This document shows positions 1 to 9,432 of a stretch of 64,000 nt of DNA, piece after piece; within the stretch, counting starts at the first letter, position 1; every line of letters starts with the position of its first letter. Below the pieces are notes generated by a model. It did not search any database and had not been told where the DNA came from. It saw nothing but the letters and a program-made list of their open reading frames with translations. The position numbers and the translations under genes were made by a program. The DNA comes from Geobacter sp. UBA5730 (lineage in GTDB: Bacteria > Desulfobacterota > Desulfuromonadia > Geobacterales > Pseudopelobacteraceae): contig DIGE01000012.1 of NCBI GenBank assembly GCA_002419465.1, forward strand, positions 79,538-143,537, read 5' to 3'.

Positions 1-648
1 CGCCTTGCCCGCAACCATGGCAATGGCGCCGTGGGCACAGGACTTCAGACAGAGCGTGCAGCCGGTGCAATGCTTGGCCGAGACCACCGGCGCCACGGTG
101 GAGTGCTGCACCAGCTTGCCCTTGCGGGAGGCGCAGCCCATACCCAAATTTTTAATCGCTCCGCCAAAGCCGGTCAATTCATGGCATTTGAAGTGGGACA
201 GCGCCACCAAAGCATCGGCTTCCACAATCTCGCTGCCGATGTAGACCTCTTTCAGCAGCTCACCCGCGATCGGCACCGTCACCTCGCTCACCCCCCGCAG
301 GCCGTCGCTGATGATCAAGGGTGCATTGACCACGGCATAGGCAAAACCGTTCTCGATGCCGCAGGACAGGGCCGAGACCGCCTCCTTGCGCTCACCGGGG
401 TAGAGGGTGGAGGAGTCGGTCAGAAACGGTTTGGCACCCAGTTTTTTCAGTTCATCCACCACCCGCCGCACAAAAATCGGCCGGATAAAGGCACTGTTGC
501 CTTTCTCGCCAAAATGGATCTTGACCGCGGTCAGATCACCCTCGGCCACCCGCTGCGCCAGACCGCACGATGCCAGCAGTTTGCTGATCTTGTCGAACAG
601 GTTTTCCTTATGGCTGGCTCGCATATCAGCAAAAAACACCTTGGACAT
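1..648 (-). CDS. DUF362 domain protein with C-terminal ferredoxin motif (3' end cut off)
   Basis: The frame runs off the left edge, so the C-terminus is missing; 216 codons are visible. It starts at an ATG preceded by GGAGG. The visible part has the DUF362 fold signature (a KIHFGE segment near the N-terminus, then LSHFKCH and a GAIKNLGMGC stretch) and ends in a CTGCTLCLKSC iron-sulfur motif, so at least one 4Fe-4S cluster is expected. DUF362 ferredoxins are common in anaerobes, are probably cytoplasmic and have no settled reaction; an electron-transfer role is inferred from the cluster motif. It is divergent from hcp and shares its roughly 130-base upstream region, which carries an HcpR-like palindrome, so it may be co-controlled. 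Confidence 0.85.
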   Translation of the reverse strand, partial: MSKVFFADMRASHKENLFDKISKLLASCGLAQRVAEGDLTAVKIHFGEKGNSAFIRPIFVRRVVDELKKLGAKPFLTDSSTLYPGERKEAVSALSCGIENGFAYAVVNAPLIISDGLRGVSEVTVPIAGELLKEVYIGSEIVEADALVALSHFKCHELTGFGGAIKNLGMGCASRKGKLVQHSTVAPVVSAKHCTGCTLCLKSCAHGAIAMVAGKA

Positions 649-676
649 GATTTCCTCCACAAATTAAGTGCACTTT

Positions 677-693
677 TTTTGACCATGGTCATG
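677..693. promoter_or_regulatory. HcpR-like palindrome upstream of hcp, with -10 candidate
   Basis: A perfect 12-base palindrome TGACCATGGTCA lies at 680-691, in the context TTTGACCATGGTCATG. This closely fits the ATTTGACC-nn-GGTCAAG consensus I recall for HcpR (CRP/FNR family) sites in Desulfuromonas-type bacteria. A -10-like TATAGT sits at 713-718. That puts the palindrome centre about 41 bases before the expected start, the class II activator position. Confidence 0.6.
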
Positions 694-781
694 CAATTCA
701 AGTTTTGGCTGGTATAGTTTTCATACCATACAAACGTCCAGAACGCATCTCTTCGGATGCACCACAAAAGGAGGATACACT

Positions 782-2392
782 ATGAGCATGTTCTGTAACC
801 AGTGTGAGCAGGCCGCCAACGGGACCGGCTGCAATATCTCGGGAGTCTGCGGGAAAAAACCTGACGTAGCTGCCCTGCAGGATCTGTTGCTGTACGGCCT
901 GAAATCCCTGGCCCTGTACGCCGACAAGTTGGGCCGTGACAAGGAGATCGACCGCTTCACCATCGAGGGCCTGTTCACCACCGTTACCAACGTGGACTTC
1001 GACGCCGACGCCATCGCCAAGCTGATCCAACGCTGCTACCAGCTGAAAGAGAAGGCCAAGGCCGCTGCCCTGTTGAAGGGAATCAGTATCTCCAACCCGG
1101 CGGCCGATTGGCAGCCCCCAGCCGATCTGGCCGCCATGGTGGCCCAAGGCGAGCAGCACGGCATCAACACCCAGCATGTCAATGAAGATATCCGTTCCGT
1201 GATCGAGATCCTGATGTACGGCCTGAAGGGGATGGCCGCCTACATGGATCACGCCATGATCCTGGGCAAGAGCAACGACGAGGTGATGGCCTTTTTCCAG
1301 AAGGCGTTGGCCGCCACCACCGATGGCTCCTTGGGCCTGATGGACTTTGTGGGTCTCTGCATGGAGTGCGGCAAGCAGAACCTGACCACCATGGGTCTCT
1401 TGGACGCCGTCCACAACGAAACCTACGGCAGCCCCACCCCCACCGCTGTCAATCTGGGCACCAAGGCGGGCAAGGGGATCCTGGTCACCGGCCACGACCT
1501 GAAGATGCTGGAAGAGCTGCTCAAGCAGACCGAAGGCAAAGGGATCAACATCTACACCCACGGTGAGATGCTGCCGGCCCACGGCTATCCCGGCCTCAAG
1601 AAGTACTCCCACCTGGTGGGCAACTTCGGCGGCGCCTGGCAGGATCAGGCCAAGGAGTTCCCGCTGTTCCCCGGTGCGATCATCTTCAACACCAACTGCA
1701 TCCAGCGGCCGGCTGACTCCTACAAGGACCGCCTGTTTACCTGGGGTCTGGTGCAATGGCCCGATGTCAAGCATATCGAAGGGTGGGATTTCAGCGCAGT
1801 CATCAACAAGGCGTTGGCATGCCCCAGCCTGCCGGAAAACCCGGGCCAGGAGATCCTGGTGGGCTTTGCCCACAACGCCGTGCTGGGAGTGGCGGACAAG
1901 GTGATTGCGGCGGTCAAGGCCGGCCAGATCAGGCACTTCTTCCTGGTTGGCGGCTGCGACGGCGCCAAATCCGGCCGTAACTACTACACCGAGTTTGCCG
2001 AGCAGGCCCCCAAGGATACCATTATCCTGACCCTGGCCTGCGGCAAGTACCGCTTTAACAAGCTGGAGTTCGGCGATATCGGCGGCATCCCGCGCCTGCT
2101 GGATGTAGGACAGTGCAACGACGCCTACTCGGCCATCCAGATCGCCGTGGCCCTGGCCGGTGCCTTTGAGTGCGGGGTCAACGACCTGCCGTTGTCGATT
2201 ATTCTTTCCTGGTACGAACAGAAAGCGGTGGTGATCCTGTTGACCCTGCTGTCGCTGGGTATCAAGAACATCCGCCTGGGGCCCACCCTGCCGGCCTTCA
2301 TTACCCCGACCGTGCTGAACTTCCTGGTGGAGAACTTCAACATCATGCCGATCACCACGGCGGAGGAAGACTTAAAGGCGATCCTGGGATAA
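782..2392 (+). CDS. hcp: Hybrid cluster protein (hydroxylamine reductase-type)
   Basis: A 536-residue cytoplasmic iron-sulfur protein of normal family length. The N-terminal cysteines C5, C8, C17 and C23 give the CX2CX8CX5C spacing of class I (anaerobe) Hcp, which binds a 4Fe-4S cluster. Hybrid-cluster ligand motifs are all visible: GHDLK, THGEM, NTNCIQ, GGCDGAKSG, LACGKYR, GQCNDAY and WYEQKA. The family reduces hydroxylamine in vitro and is linked to nitric oxide reduction and nitrosative stress. The start is supported by AAAGGAGG nine bases upstream. It appears monocistronic, ending in a strong terminator, and is probably activated through the HcpR-like site in its promoter. Confidence 0.97.
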   Translation: MSMFCNQCEQAANGTGCNISGVCGKKPDVAALQDLLLYGLKSLALYADKLGRDKEIDRFTIEGLFTTVTNVDFDADAIAKLIQRCYQLKEKAKAAALLKGISISNPAADWQPPADLAAMVAQGEQHGINTQHVNEDIRSVIEILMYGLKGMAAYMDHAMILGKSNDEVMAFFQKALAATTDGSLGLMDFVGLCMECGKQNLTTMGLLDAVHNETYGSPTPTAVNLGTKAGKGILVTGHDLKMLEELLKQTEGKGINIYTHGEMLPAHGYPGLKKYSHLVGNFGGAWQDQAKEFPLFPGAIIFNTNCIQRPADSYKDRLFTWGLVQWPDVKHIEGWDFSAVINKALACPSLPENPGQEILVGFAHNAVLGVADKVIAAVKAGQIRHFFLVGGCDGAKSGRNYYTEFAEQAPKDTIILTLACGKYRFNKLEFGDIGGIPRLLDVGQCNDAYSAIQIAVALAGAFECGVNDLPLSIILSWYEQKAVVILLTLLSLGIKNIRLGPTLPAFITPTVLNFLVENFNIMPITTAEEDLKAILG

Positions 2393-2423
2393 CAGCAACA
2401 AGTATCAATGCGTACAGATGTAC

Positions 2424-2457
2424 AACGGGCAGCTCCTGGGAGGGCTGCCCGTTTTTT
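2424..2457 (+). terminator. Rho-independent terminator after hcp
   Basis: A perfect 10-bp stem (2424-2433 with 2444-2453), with a 10-base loop, runs into six T residues. Confidence 0.9.
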
Positions 2458-2485
2458 GTTTCCGTTCGCGAACTTTTGCCTTATC

Positions 2486-2527
2486 GTCACACGGCTGTAA
2501 CCTTTTTCTGCCAGTTTGTTGCATGAT
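2486..2527 (+). promoter_or_regulatory. Pho box upstream of phoB
   Basis: GTCAC at 2486 and GTAAC at 2497 lie exactly 11 bases apart, with a weak third unit (CTGCC) at 2508. A CATGAT -10 candidate lies at 2522-2527. The 11-base period matches the PhoB direct repeats known from enterobacteria. A further GTAAC and GCAAC pair, also 11 apart, lies at 2540 and 2551. Autoregulation of phoBR is inferred. Confidence 0.6.
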
Positions 2528-2582
2528 GCTCAGGTTCCTGTAACCTTGATGCAACAGCACTCTCCCTGGGACGAGGAAACGG

Positions 2583-3266
2583 ATGAAAAAGATTCTGGTG
2601 ATCGAGGATGAAAAGGATCTGACCGACCTGCTGACCTTTAATCTTGAAAAAGAAGGTTTTCGGCCGCTGTATGCCCTGACCGGCCCCGAAGGGCTGGCCC
2701 TGGCCCGCGAAGAACTGCCGGACCTGATCCTGCTTGATCTGATGCTGCCTGGCATGATGGGCACCGAGGTCTGCACCGCCCTGCGGCGGGAACAAAAGAC
2801 CGCCAACATCCCGGTGCTGATGCTGACCGCCAAGGGTGAAGAGATCGACCGGGTGGTGGGCTTCGAGGTGGGGGCGGATGACTATATCGTCAAGCCGTTT
2901 TCGATGCGCGAACTGATGCTGCGGGTGCGAGCCGCACTGCGCCGCAGTTCTCGCGAGCCGGAAACTGTTGCCACGTTGCAGGTGGGACCACTGGCCATTG
3001 ATCTGGAACGCCATCAGGTGCTGGCCGACGGACAGTCGGTCGAGCTGACCAGCACCGAGTTCAAGCTGCTCCAGTACCTGGCTGAACGGGTAGGGCGGGT
3101 GCTGGGCCGGGAGCTGCTGCTGCAACAGGTCTGGGGTTACAACTATGTGGGCGATACCCGCACCGTCGACACCCACGTCACCCGGCTGCGCGGCAAACTG
3201 GGACCAGCAGGCGAGATGATCAAGACCGTGCGTGGTTTTGGCTATAAACTGGAGGAACAGTCATGA
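2583..3266 (+). CDS. phoB: PhoB-type phosphate response regulator
   Basis: A 227-residue OmpR-family response regulator. The receiver domain (about 1-120) carries the acidic pair ED, the phospho-acceptor Asp in LLDLMLPG and the conserved Lys in IVKPF. A winged-helix DNA-binding domain (about 130-225) ends in the typical TVDTHVTRLR and KTVRGFGYKL motifs. It starts two codons after a GAGGAAACGG ribosome site and overlaps phoR by four bases, so the two are translationally coupled. PhoB binds 11-base direct repeats, and arrays with that period occur before nine units of this window. The gene was named from close resemblance and its phoR neighbour. Confidence 0.95.
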   Translation: MKKILVIEDEKDLTDLLTFNLEKEGFRPLYALTGPEGLALAREELPDLILLDLMLPGMMGTEVCTALRREQKTANIPVLMLTAKGEEIDRVVGFEVGADDYIVKPFSMRELMLRVRAALRRSSREPETVATLQVGPLAIDLERHQVLADGQSVELTSTEFKLLQYLAERVGRVLGRELLLQQVWGYNYVGDTRTVDTHVTRLRGKLGPAGEMIKTVRGFGYKLEEQS

Positions 3267-5002
3267 CCTTCCGCTGGAAGCTGTTTTTTTCCTACGCTCT
3301 GTTGGCGCTGGTGATGGCAGGAGCGCTGTATGTGCATACCAACCGTCTGCTGGAAGGACGGCTGGTTGACGAAAGCCGCCAGTACCTGTTGAACGAGGCC
3401 CGGCTGGCCCAGCTGACCTATAAACACCTCTCCGGCAGCCAAAAACCGCAGAAAATCGCTGAGCAGCTGGGAGGGGCCACCCGTTCGCGGGTCACCCTGA
3501 TCAGTCCGGACGGCAAGGTGCTGGCTGATTCCGATGTGCGGGCCGATCAGGTGGACAGCCTGGAAAACCATCGCAGCCGGCCAGAGGTACAACAGGCCCT
3601 GACAGCCGGTAGCGGAAGTTCCCTGCGCTATTCCGATACCTTGCGGGTCACCATGCTGTATGTGGCGGTAGCCGGCAACGACACGGATGGTACGGTACTC
3701 CGGCTGGCGCTGCCGCTTGAATATCTGGAGGCCGCCAAACGGTCACTGCACACCTTGCTGGGCGGCGCCGGTGTGGCGCTGCTGTTGCTGGCCCTGATTT
3801 TTTCGGTGCTGCTCTCAAACCTGACTTCACGCCCCCTGCGCGCCATGTCCGAAGCTGCCGCTCGTTTCGGAGCTGGTGAGCGGGGTGTTCGGATGCCGGT
3901 GCAAGGCACCGACGAGGTTGGCTACCTGGGTCAGGTGCTGAACCAGATGGCCACACGGCTGGAAGACCAGATGGACAACCTGGCCAGCGAACGCCAGCGG
4001 CTGAACGCCATCCTGCACGGCATGGGCGAAGGGGTGATGGTACTGAACGCCCAGGGGGTGATTACCCTGGTCAACCCGGCCTTCCGTAACCAGCTCTCGC
4101 TGGAGGGCGAGGTGGTGGGTAAGTCGCTGGTGGAGATCTGCCGCCACCCCGATCTGTTGCAGGCCTATGATCAGCAACGCACTACCGGCGGCGAGGTAAT
4201 GGGCGAGGTTGCATTGCCGGCCAGCGGAAAAACCTTGTCAACCCACTGGGTACCCCTTGTGGAACACCAGGGCACGGTGGCGGTCTTCCATGACATCAGT
4301 GACCTGAAGCGCATCGAGGCCATCCGCCGTGACTTTGTGGCCAACGCCTCCCACGAGCTGCGCACCCCGGTGGCGGTCATCAAGGGCTATGCGGAAACAC
4401 TGCTGGACGGCGGGCTGCAGGATAATCCCGAGCGCAGCCAGCAGTTTGTCAGCATCATCGCCAGCCATGCCGAACGGCTGACCAACCTGATCAACGACAT
4501 CCTGACCCTGTCAAAACTCGAATCCAAAGAAACCGCCCTTGAACTGTTTCCGCTGGATGTCGCCGGCATGCTGCGCAAGACCAGACTGCTGATGGAGGAG
4601 CATGCCCGGCAGCAGGGGCTGAGCCTGACCGTTACCAGCCCCGAAACGCTTCCCAGGGTCATGGCCGACCATGGCCGCCTGGAGCAGGTGCTGCTGAACC
4701 TGCTGGACAACGCCATCAAGTATACCCCGGCCGGCGGATCGGTAACCATTGGCGCCGAACAACGCGGCCGCCAAATCGCCATCACGGTCAGCGACACCGG
4801 CGTCGGCATCCCGCCCAAGGATCTGTCACGCATTTTTGAACGGTTTTACCGGGTTGATGAAGCCCGTAGCCGTGAGCAGGGCGGCACCGGTCTGGGCCTG
4901 GCGATTGTCAAGCATATCGTCCAGCTGCACGGAGGCGAGGTGCGGGTAGACAGTGAGCCCGGCAAGGGCAGCAGCTTTACGGTCTTGCTGAAGCAGGCCT
5001 GA
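3263..5002 (+). CDS. phoR: PhoR-type sensor histidine kinase
   Basis: A 579-residue inner-membrane kinase. Order of domains: N-terminal membrane helix (about 8-25), a periplasmic region of about 130 residues, a second helix (about 165-190), HAMP, PAS (about 245-350), HisKA with the phospho-acceptor His in NASHELRTP, and HATPase with N box (LLNLLDNAIKYTP), DTGVGIP and GGTGLGLAIV motifs. It overlaps phoB by four bases. E. coli PhoR lacks such a large periplasmic domain; this longer form is common in other phyla and leaves room for extracytoplasmic input. It should phosphorylate PhoB under phosphate limitation, with PhoU and Pst as negative inputs (family knowledge). Confidence 0.95.
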   Translation: MTFRWKLFFSYALLALVMAGALYVHTNRLLEGRLVDESRQYLLNEARLAQLTYKHLSGSQKPQKIAEQLGGATRSRVTLISPDGKVLADSDVRADQVDSLENHRSRPEVQQALTAGSGSSLRYSDTLRVTMLYVAVAGNDTDGTVLRLALPLEYLEAAKRSLHTLLGGAGVALLLLALIFSVLLSNLTSRPLRAMSEAAARFGAGERGVRMPVQGTDEVGYLGQVLNQMATRLEDQMDNLASERQRLNAILHGMGEGVMVLNAQGVITLVNPAFRNQLSLEGEVVGKSLVEICRHPDLLQAYDQQRTTGGEVMGEVALPASGKTLSTHWVPLVEHQGTVAVFHDISDLKRIEAIRRDFVANASHELRTPVAVIKGYAETLLDGGLQDNPERSQQFVSIIASHAERLTNLINDILTLSKLESKETALELFPLDVAGMLRKTRLLMEEHARQQGLSLTVTSPETLPRVMADHGRLEQVLLNLLDNAIKYTPAGGSVTIGAEQRGRQIAITVSDTGVGIPPKDLSRIFERFYRVDEARSREQGGTGLGLAIVKHIVQLHGGEVRVDSEPGKGSSFTVLLKQA

Positions 5003-5041
5003 ACACAAAACAGTTGCAGGAACCGCGTTGACTCCAGTATT

Positions 5042-5074
5042 GTAACCCGGTTGTGACACATCCGTCACAGCCGG
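5042..5074 (+). promoter_or_regulatory. Pho box overlapping the phoR terminator
   Basis: GTAAC (5042), GTGAC (5053) and GTCAC (5064) are exactly 11 bases apart, the best three-unit GTNAC array in the window. The same bases form the stem of the phoR terminator. It lies 33 bases before the DUF47 gene start; a clear -10 is not obvious (TTTAAC at 5082 is a candidate). Confidence 0.6.
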
Positions 5075-5084
5075 GTTTGTTTTT
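5044..5084 (+). terminator. Rho-independent terminator after phoR
   Basis: A 14-bp stem (5044-5057 with 5064-5077) with one G-U pair and a six-base loop, followed by TGTTTTT. Confidence 0.85.
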
Positions 5085-5106
5085 AACACAATACGAGGAG
5101 TTTCAC

Positions 5107-5716
5107 ATGTTTGGACTGATTCCCAAGGACGAAAAGTTTTTTGATATGTTCCGCCTCATGGGCACCATTATCATTGATGGGGCCCAGCAACTGAAAGACA
5201 TGCTGGACGACTACAGCGATCCCCTGACCAGTCAACGGGCCATTAAAGATACCGAACACAAGGGCGACAGCCAGACCCACGAGATTATCCGCAGACTGAA
5301 CAAAACCTTCATCACCCCCTTCGACCGTGAGGATATCTACGCCCTGGCCGGAGCCCTGGACGACATCCTCGACCTGATCGACGCCTCTGCTCAACGCCTG
5401 GTGATGTACAACGTGGATCAGCCCACCGACGATGCCCGCAAGCTGGCCGAGATCATCCTCAACTCCTGCCATGCCGTTGGGCGCGCCCTGCAGCATCTGG
5501 GCGGCAAGGATGCCGATATCTGCGCCTGCTGCGTCGAGATCAACGTGCTTGAAAACGAAGCCGATCAGGTCTGCCGCAGCGCCATCAGCCATCTCTTTGA
5601 CGAGGAGAAGGACCCAATCCAGCTGATCAAATGGAAAGAGATCTACGAGACCCTGGAGAAGGCCACCGACAAGTGCGAAGACGCCGCCAACATTCTGGAA
5701 AGCGTGGTGGTAAAAA

Positions 5717-5724
<8 letters not shown>
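5107..5724 (+). CDS. DUF47 family PhoU-like protein, Pit partner
   Basis: A 205-residue all-helical cytoplasmic protein of the DUF47/YkaA family, remotely related to PhoU and typically encoded beside Pit transporters. The ATG follows ACGAGGAG. The sequence opens MFGLIPKDEKFFDMF, typical of the family, and carries helical segments rich in Asp and Glu (for example DIYALAGALDDILDLID) that in relatives could bind metal clusters. It overlaps pit by eight bases, so the two proteins are made together; it probably regulates Pit transport. A Pho box array precedes it, implying induction by phosphate starvation, which is unusual for a low-affinity Pit system. Confidence 0.9.
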
Positions 5725-6718
<994 letters not shown>

Positions 6719-6730
6719 GCCTCACACTAC

Positions 6731-6759
6731 CCCGGACGGCAGCTGCGCTGCCGTCCGGG
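6731..6759 (+). terminator. Hairpin after pit (no T tract)
   Basis: A perfect 13-bp stem (6731-6743 with 6747-6759) and a three-base loop. There is no run of T after it, so it may act as an mRNA 3' stabiliser or a weak terminator. Confidence 0.55.
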
Positions 6760-6782
6760 ATGCATGCCCTGTCAGAACTGCT

Positions 6783-6838
6783 GTCACACAGATCTCACTA
6801 TTCCTTCACTCCCTTGTCACGCTGATCTGCCAGACTTA
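6783..6838 (+). promoter_or_regulatory. Four-unit Pho box upstream of the PHP-glycosyltransferase
   Basis: GTCAC (6783), CTCAC (6794), TTCAC (6805) and GTCAC (6816) are spaced exactly 11 bases apart, all sharing TCAC. A -10-like GACTTA at 6833-6838 would place the transcript start almost on the ATG at 6843, and no ribosome site is visible, suggesting a leaderless message. Confidence 0.65.
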
Positions 6839-6842
6839 AAAC

Positions 6843-9233
6843 ATGCACACACGTACTGCCGACCTGCATGTTCATTCCTGCCACTCCAACAAGCCCACCT
6901 ACTGGGCCATGCGCACCTTCAACTGTCCTGAAAGCTACACCACGCCGGACTTTCTGTATCAGGCCGCCAAGCGGCAGGGCATGGACTACGTCACCATCAC
7001 CGATCACAACGCCATCAGTGGCGCCTTGGAAATCGCCCATCATCCTGACGTCTTCCTGAGTAGTGAGCTGACTTGCCATTTCCCCGAGGATGGCTGCAAG
7101 ATGCATGTGGTGGCGCTGGGGATCAATGAGGTTCAGTTTGCCGAACTGATGCGGCTACGCAAGAATATCTACGAAACCGCCGCCTGGTTGCACCAGTCAG
7201 ATGTGGCTCATTTTCTGGCCCATCCGCTGTATGCCCAGAACGACAAGATGACTGCCGACCACATCGAAAAATGCCTGCTGCTGTTTTCAATTTTTGAAGT
7301 GCGTAACGGCTCACGCGCCTGGCGATTCAACCGTTTCACCGAACAGCTTATTACCGCCTTGACGCCGGCGCGGATGGATGAGTTGGCCAACCGTCACAAC
7401 CTGTCGCCAACAGGGCACCAGCCCTGGAAGAAAGGCCTGGTAGGTGGATCTGATGATCATAGTGGTCTGTTTATCGGCCGCTCAAGCACGACGGTTGCCG
7501 GAGGCGAGACCATTGCCAGCTATCTGCACGCGGTGCGATCAGGGCGCTGCGAACCGTCCGGCGAGAGCGGTGACCCGCTGACCCTGGCGCACAGCCTCTA
7601 CGGCATCGGTTACAGCTTTTACCGTGAGCAGCTCAAGGGCAGCATGGGCAGCTCCACCCCATTTATCAAGCTACTGCTGGGCAAATTCTTCAACCAGCCG
7701 GGCACCGAGAAGCTGACCATCTGGGATCGGGCCAAACTGCTGCTGCGCAAGAACCTCCCGGAGACCTGGGAGAACGGCGGCAGCCGCAGTTTTGAGGAGC
7801 TGCTTGACCGTGAGGCGCAACGGCTGTTGTCGGACAAGGGTTTTCTGGAACAACTCTCTGGCGAGGAACGCAACCGGCGCATCTTTTCCGTCACCAGCCG
7901 CCTGGCTAACCGGATGCTGTACCGCTACACTGAACAGCTGACCAGAATGCACTTCAACGGCGGTTTGCCGGGTCTGATCAACAATCTCGGCACCATCGGG
8001 CTGGTGCATTTTCTGATTTCCCCCTACTACGTTGCCTTTCACCACCAGCACAAAGGCAAGACCCAAATGAGCGAACTGTCGAGGCGTTTTGGGCTGCAGC
8101 CTGACCAGCCTGAAAAGATCGCCCTGTTTACTGACACGCTCGATGAAATCAACGGCGTTGCCATGACCATCCGTCGCTTGATCGGTACTGCCCGCGAACG
8201 CGGCGTTGACCTGACGGTCATCACGGCCGGTGAAGAAAACGTGCACCGAGAGGGTGTAAAACATTTCTCCGCCGTGGGCCAAGTGACCCTGCCGGAGTAC
8301 CCGGAGTTGCAACTGCACTTTCCGCCAGTGTTGGACATCATGGATTACCTGGAGCGCGAAGGATTCACTCATATCCATATCAGCACCCCCGGCACGGTGG
8401 GATTACTTGGACTGCTGCTGGCAAAACTGATGAACCTGCCGGTGGCCGGCACCTACCATACCGACATCCCCAACTACGTGCACAAACTGACCAACGATGC
8501 CTTCCTTGAGCAGGTCGCCTGGAGCTATATGATCTGGTTCTACGGTCAGATGGAGGCCGTGCTGGTCCCCTCGGCGGCAACCCGTGAGCAGTTGGTGGCG
8601 CGCGGGCTGCCGCGTGAAAAAACCCAGCCGTTGCCGCGCTGGGTCGATACCGAGCAGTTTCATCCCCGCTACCGTGTTGATGGCTGGTATCAGCACCACG
8701 GCCTGCCGGACGTCCCCGTCTTGCTGTATGTGGGCCGTGTCTCTCGGGAAAAGGGGCTCGATCTGCTTGCCGCTGCCTTCCGTGAGCTGGTGGATAATGG
8801 CCAGCAGCTTGCCTTGGCGGTGGTGGGTGACGGACCCTGCCGGGCAGAGTTGCAACAAAAACTTACCGGCTATCCGGTGTTATTTACCGGCTTTTTGAGT
8901 GGCGCCGCGCTGGTTACAGCTTATGCTTCGGCCGATCTGTTCGTCTTTCCCAGCGCCACCGATACCTTCGGCAACGTCGTACTGGAGGCCCAAGCCTCTG
9001 GCCTGCCGGTGATTGTTACTGACCAGGGCGGCCCCTGCGAACTGATGCTGAATAACGAGACCGGTCTGATTGTTTCATCGGGTTGTGGCGCTGCGCTGAG
9101 TGAGGCGCTTTCCCGTCTGGTGCGCACCCCTTCACTGATGCGTGACATGGGCTTGCGGGCACGTTGGTTTGTGGAGGACCGGGCCCCTGATCAGTGCGAG
9201 ACCTACCGCACGATTCTCTATCCGACTGGCTGA
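6843..9233 (+). CDS. PHP phosphoesterase-glycosyltransferase (GT4) fusion
   Basis: A 796-residue cytoplasmic or membrane-associated fusion. The N-terminal PHP domain (about 1-250) shows metal-binding motifs DLHVHSCHS, TDHN and GGSDDHSG. A helical linker (about 255-400) follows. The C-terminal half (about 410-796) is a two-lobe GT4 glycosyltransferase: it opens ALFTDTLDEINGVAMTIRR and carries YVGRVSREKGLD and the nucleotide-sugar motif FGNVVLEAQASGLPV. The GT part resembles enzymes that glycosylate diacylglycerol or phosphatidyl-inositol lipids. With a Pho box upstream, I infer a role in replacing phospholipid with glycolipid, the PHP domain possibly supplying a phosphate-releasing step. The substrate is not shown by sequence. 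A terminator follows. Confidence 0.85.
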   Translation: MHTRTADLHVHSCHSNKPTYWAMRTFNCPESYTTPDFLYQAAKRQGMDYVTITDHNAISGALEIAHHPDVFLSSELTCHFPEDGCKMHVVALGINEVQFAELMRLRKNIYETAAWLHQSDVAHFLAHPLYAQNDKMTADHIEKCLLLFSIFEVRNGSRAWRFNRFTEQLITALTPARMDELANRHNLSPTGHQPWKKGLVGGSDDHSGLFIGRSSTTVAGGETIASYLHAVRSGRCEPSGESGDPLTLAHSLYGIGYSFYREQLKGSMGSSTPFIKLLLGKFFNQPGTEKLTIWDRAKLLLRKNLPETWENGGSRSFEELLDREAQRLLSDKGFLEQLSGEERNRRIFSVTSRLANRMLYRYTEQLTRMHFNGGLPGLINNLGTIGLVHFLISPYYVAFHHQHKGKTQMSELSRRFGLQPDQPEKIALFTDTLDEINGVAMTIRRLIGTARERGVDLTVITAGEENVHREGVKHFSAVGQVTLPEYPELQLHFPPVLDIMDYLEREGFTHIHISTPGTVGLLGLLLAKLMNLPVAGTYHTDIPNYVHKLTNDAFLEQVAWSYMIWFYGQMEAVLVPSAATREQLVARGLPREKTQPLPRWVDTEQFHPRYRVDGWYQHHGLPDVPVLLYVGRVSREKGLDLLAAAFRELVDNGQQLALAVVGDGPCRAELQQKLTGYPVLFTGFLSGAALVTAYASADLFVFPSATDTFGNVVLEAQASGLPVIVTDQGGPCELMLNNETGLIVSSGCGAALSEALSRLVRTPSLMRDMGLRARWFVEDRAPDQCETYRTILYPTG

Positions 9234-9280
9234 GCAGAACCGGCAGCTGACGCGCTGTACGCAGTATCTCCCCTGCAATG

Positions 9281-9315
9281 CGGGCCGTTGGCACACGCCA
9301 CGGCCCGGCTTTTTC
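9281..9315 (+). terminator. Rho-independent terminator
   Basis: An 11-bp GC-rich stem with one bulged T (cgggccg...cggcccg), followed by CTTTTT. Confidence 0.8.
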
Positions 9316-9432
9316 GTGTCGGACGAAATGTTACATTTGTGCTACGATTCTAAAACAAGCCTTGTGGGAAGCTGCTTCAGGCGTACACTGAAGAACAAAC
9401 ATCACATCCTCGCAAGGAAAGGGGAAATCTGG

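Noticed and set aside
698..1936. Long minus-strand ORF (412 aa) opposite hcp
   Set aside because: It is Gly/His/Gln-rich with no domain, lies wholly under the well-supported hcp gene and has no ribosome site; it is an antisense shadow of GC-rich codons.
9330..9351. GTTAC/GCTAC pair before sixA
   Set aside because: Only two units and no -10 at the usual 15-base offset, so not listed as a Pho box.
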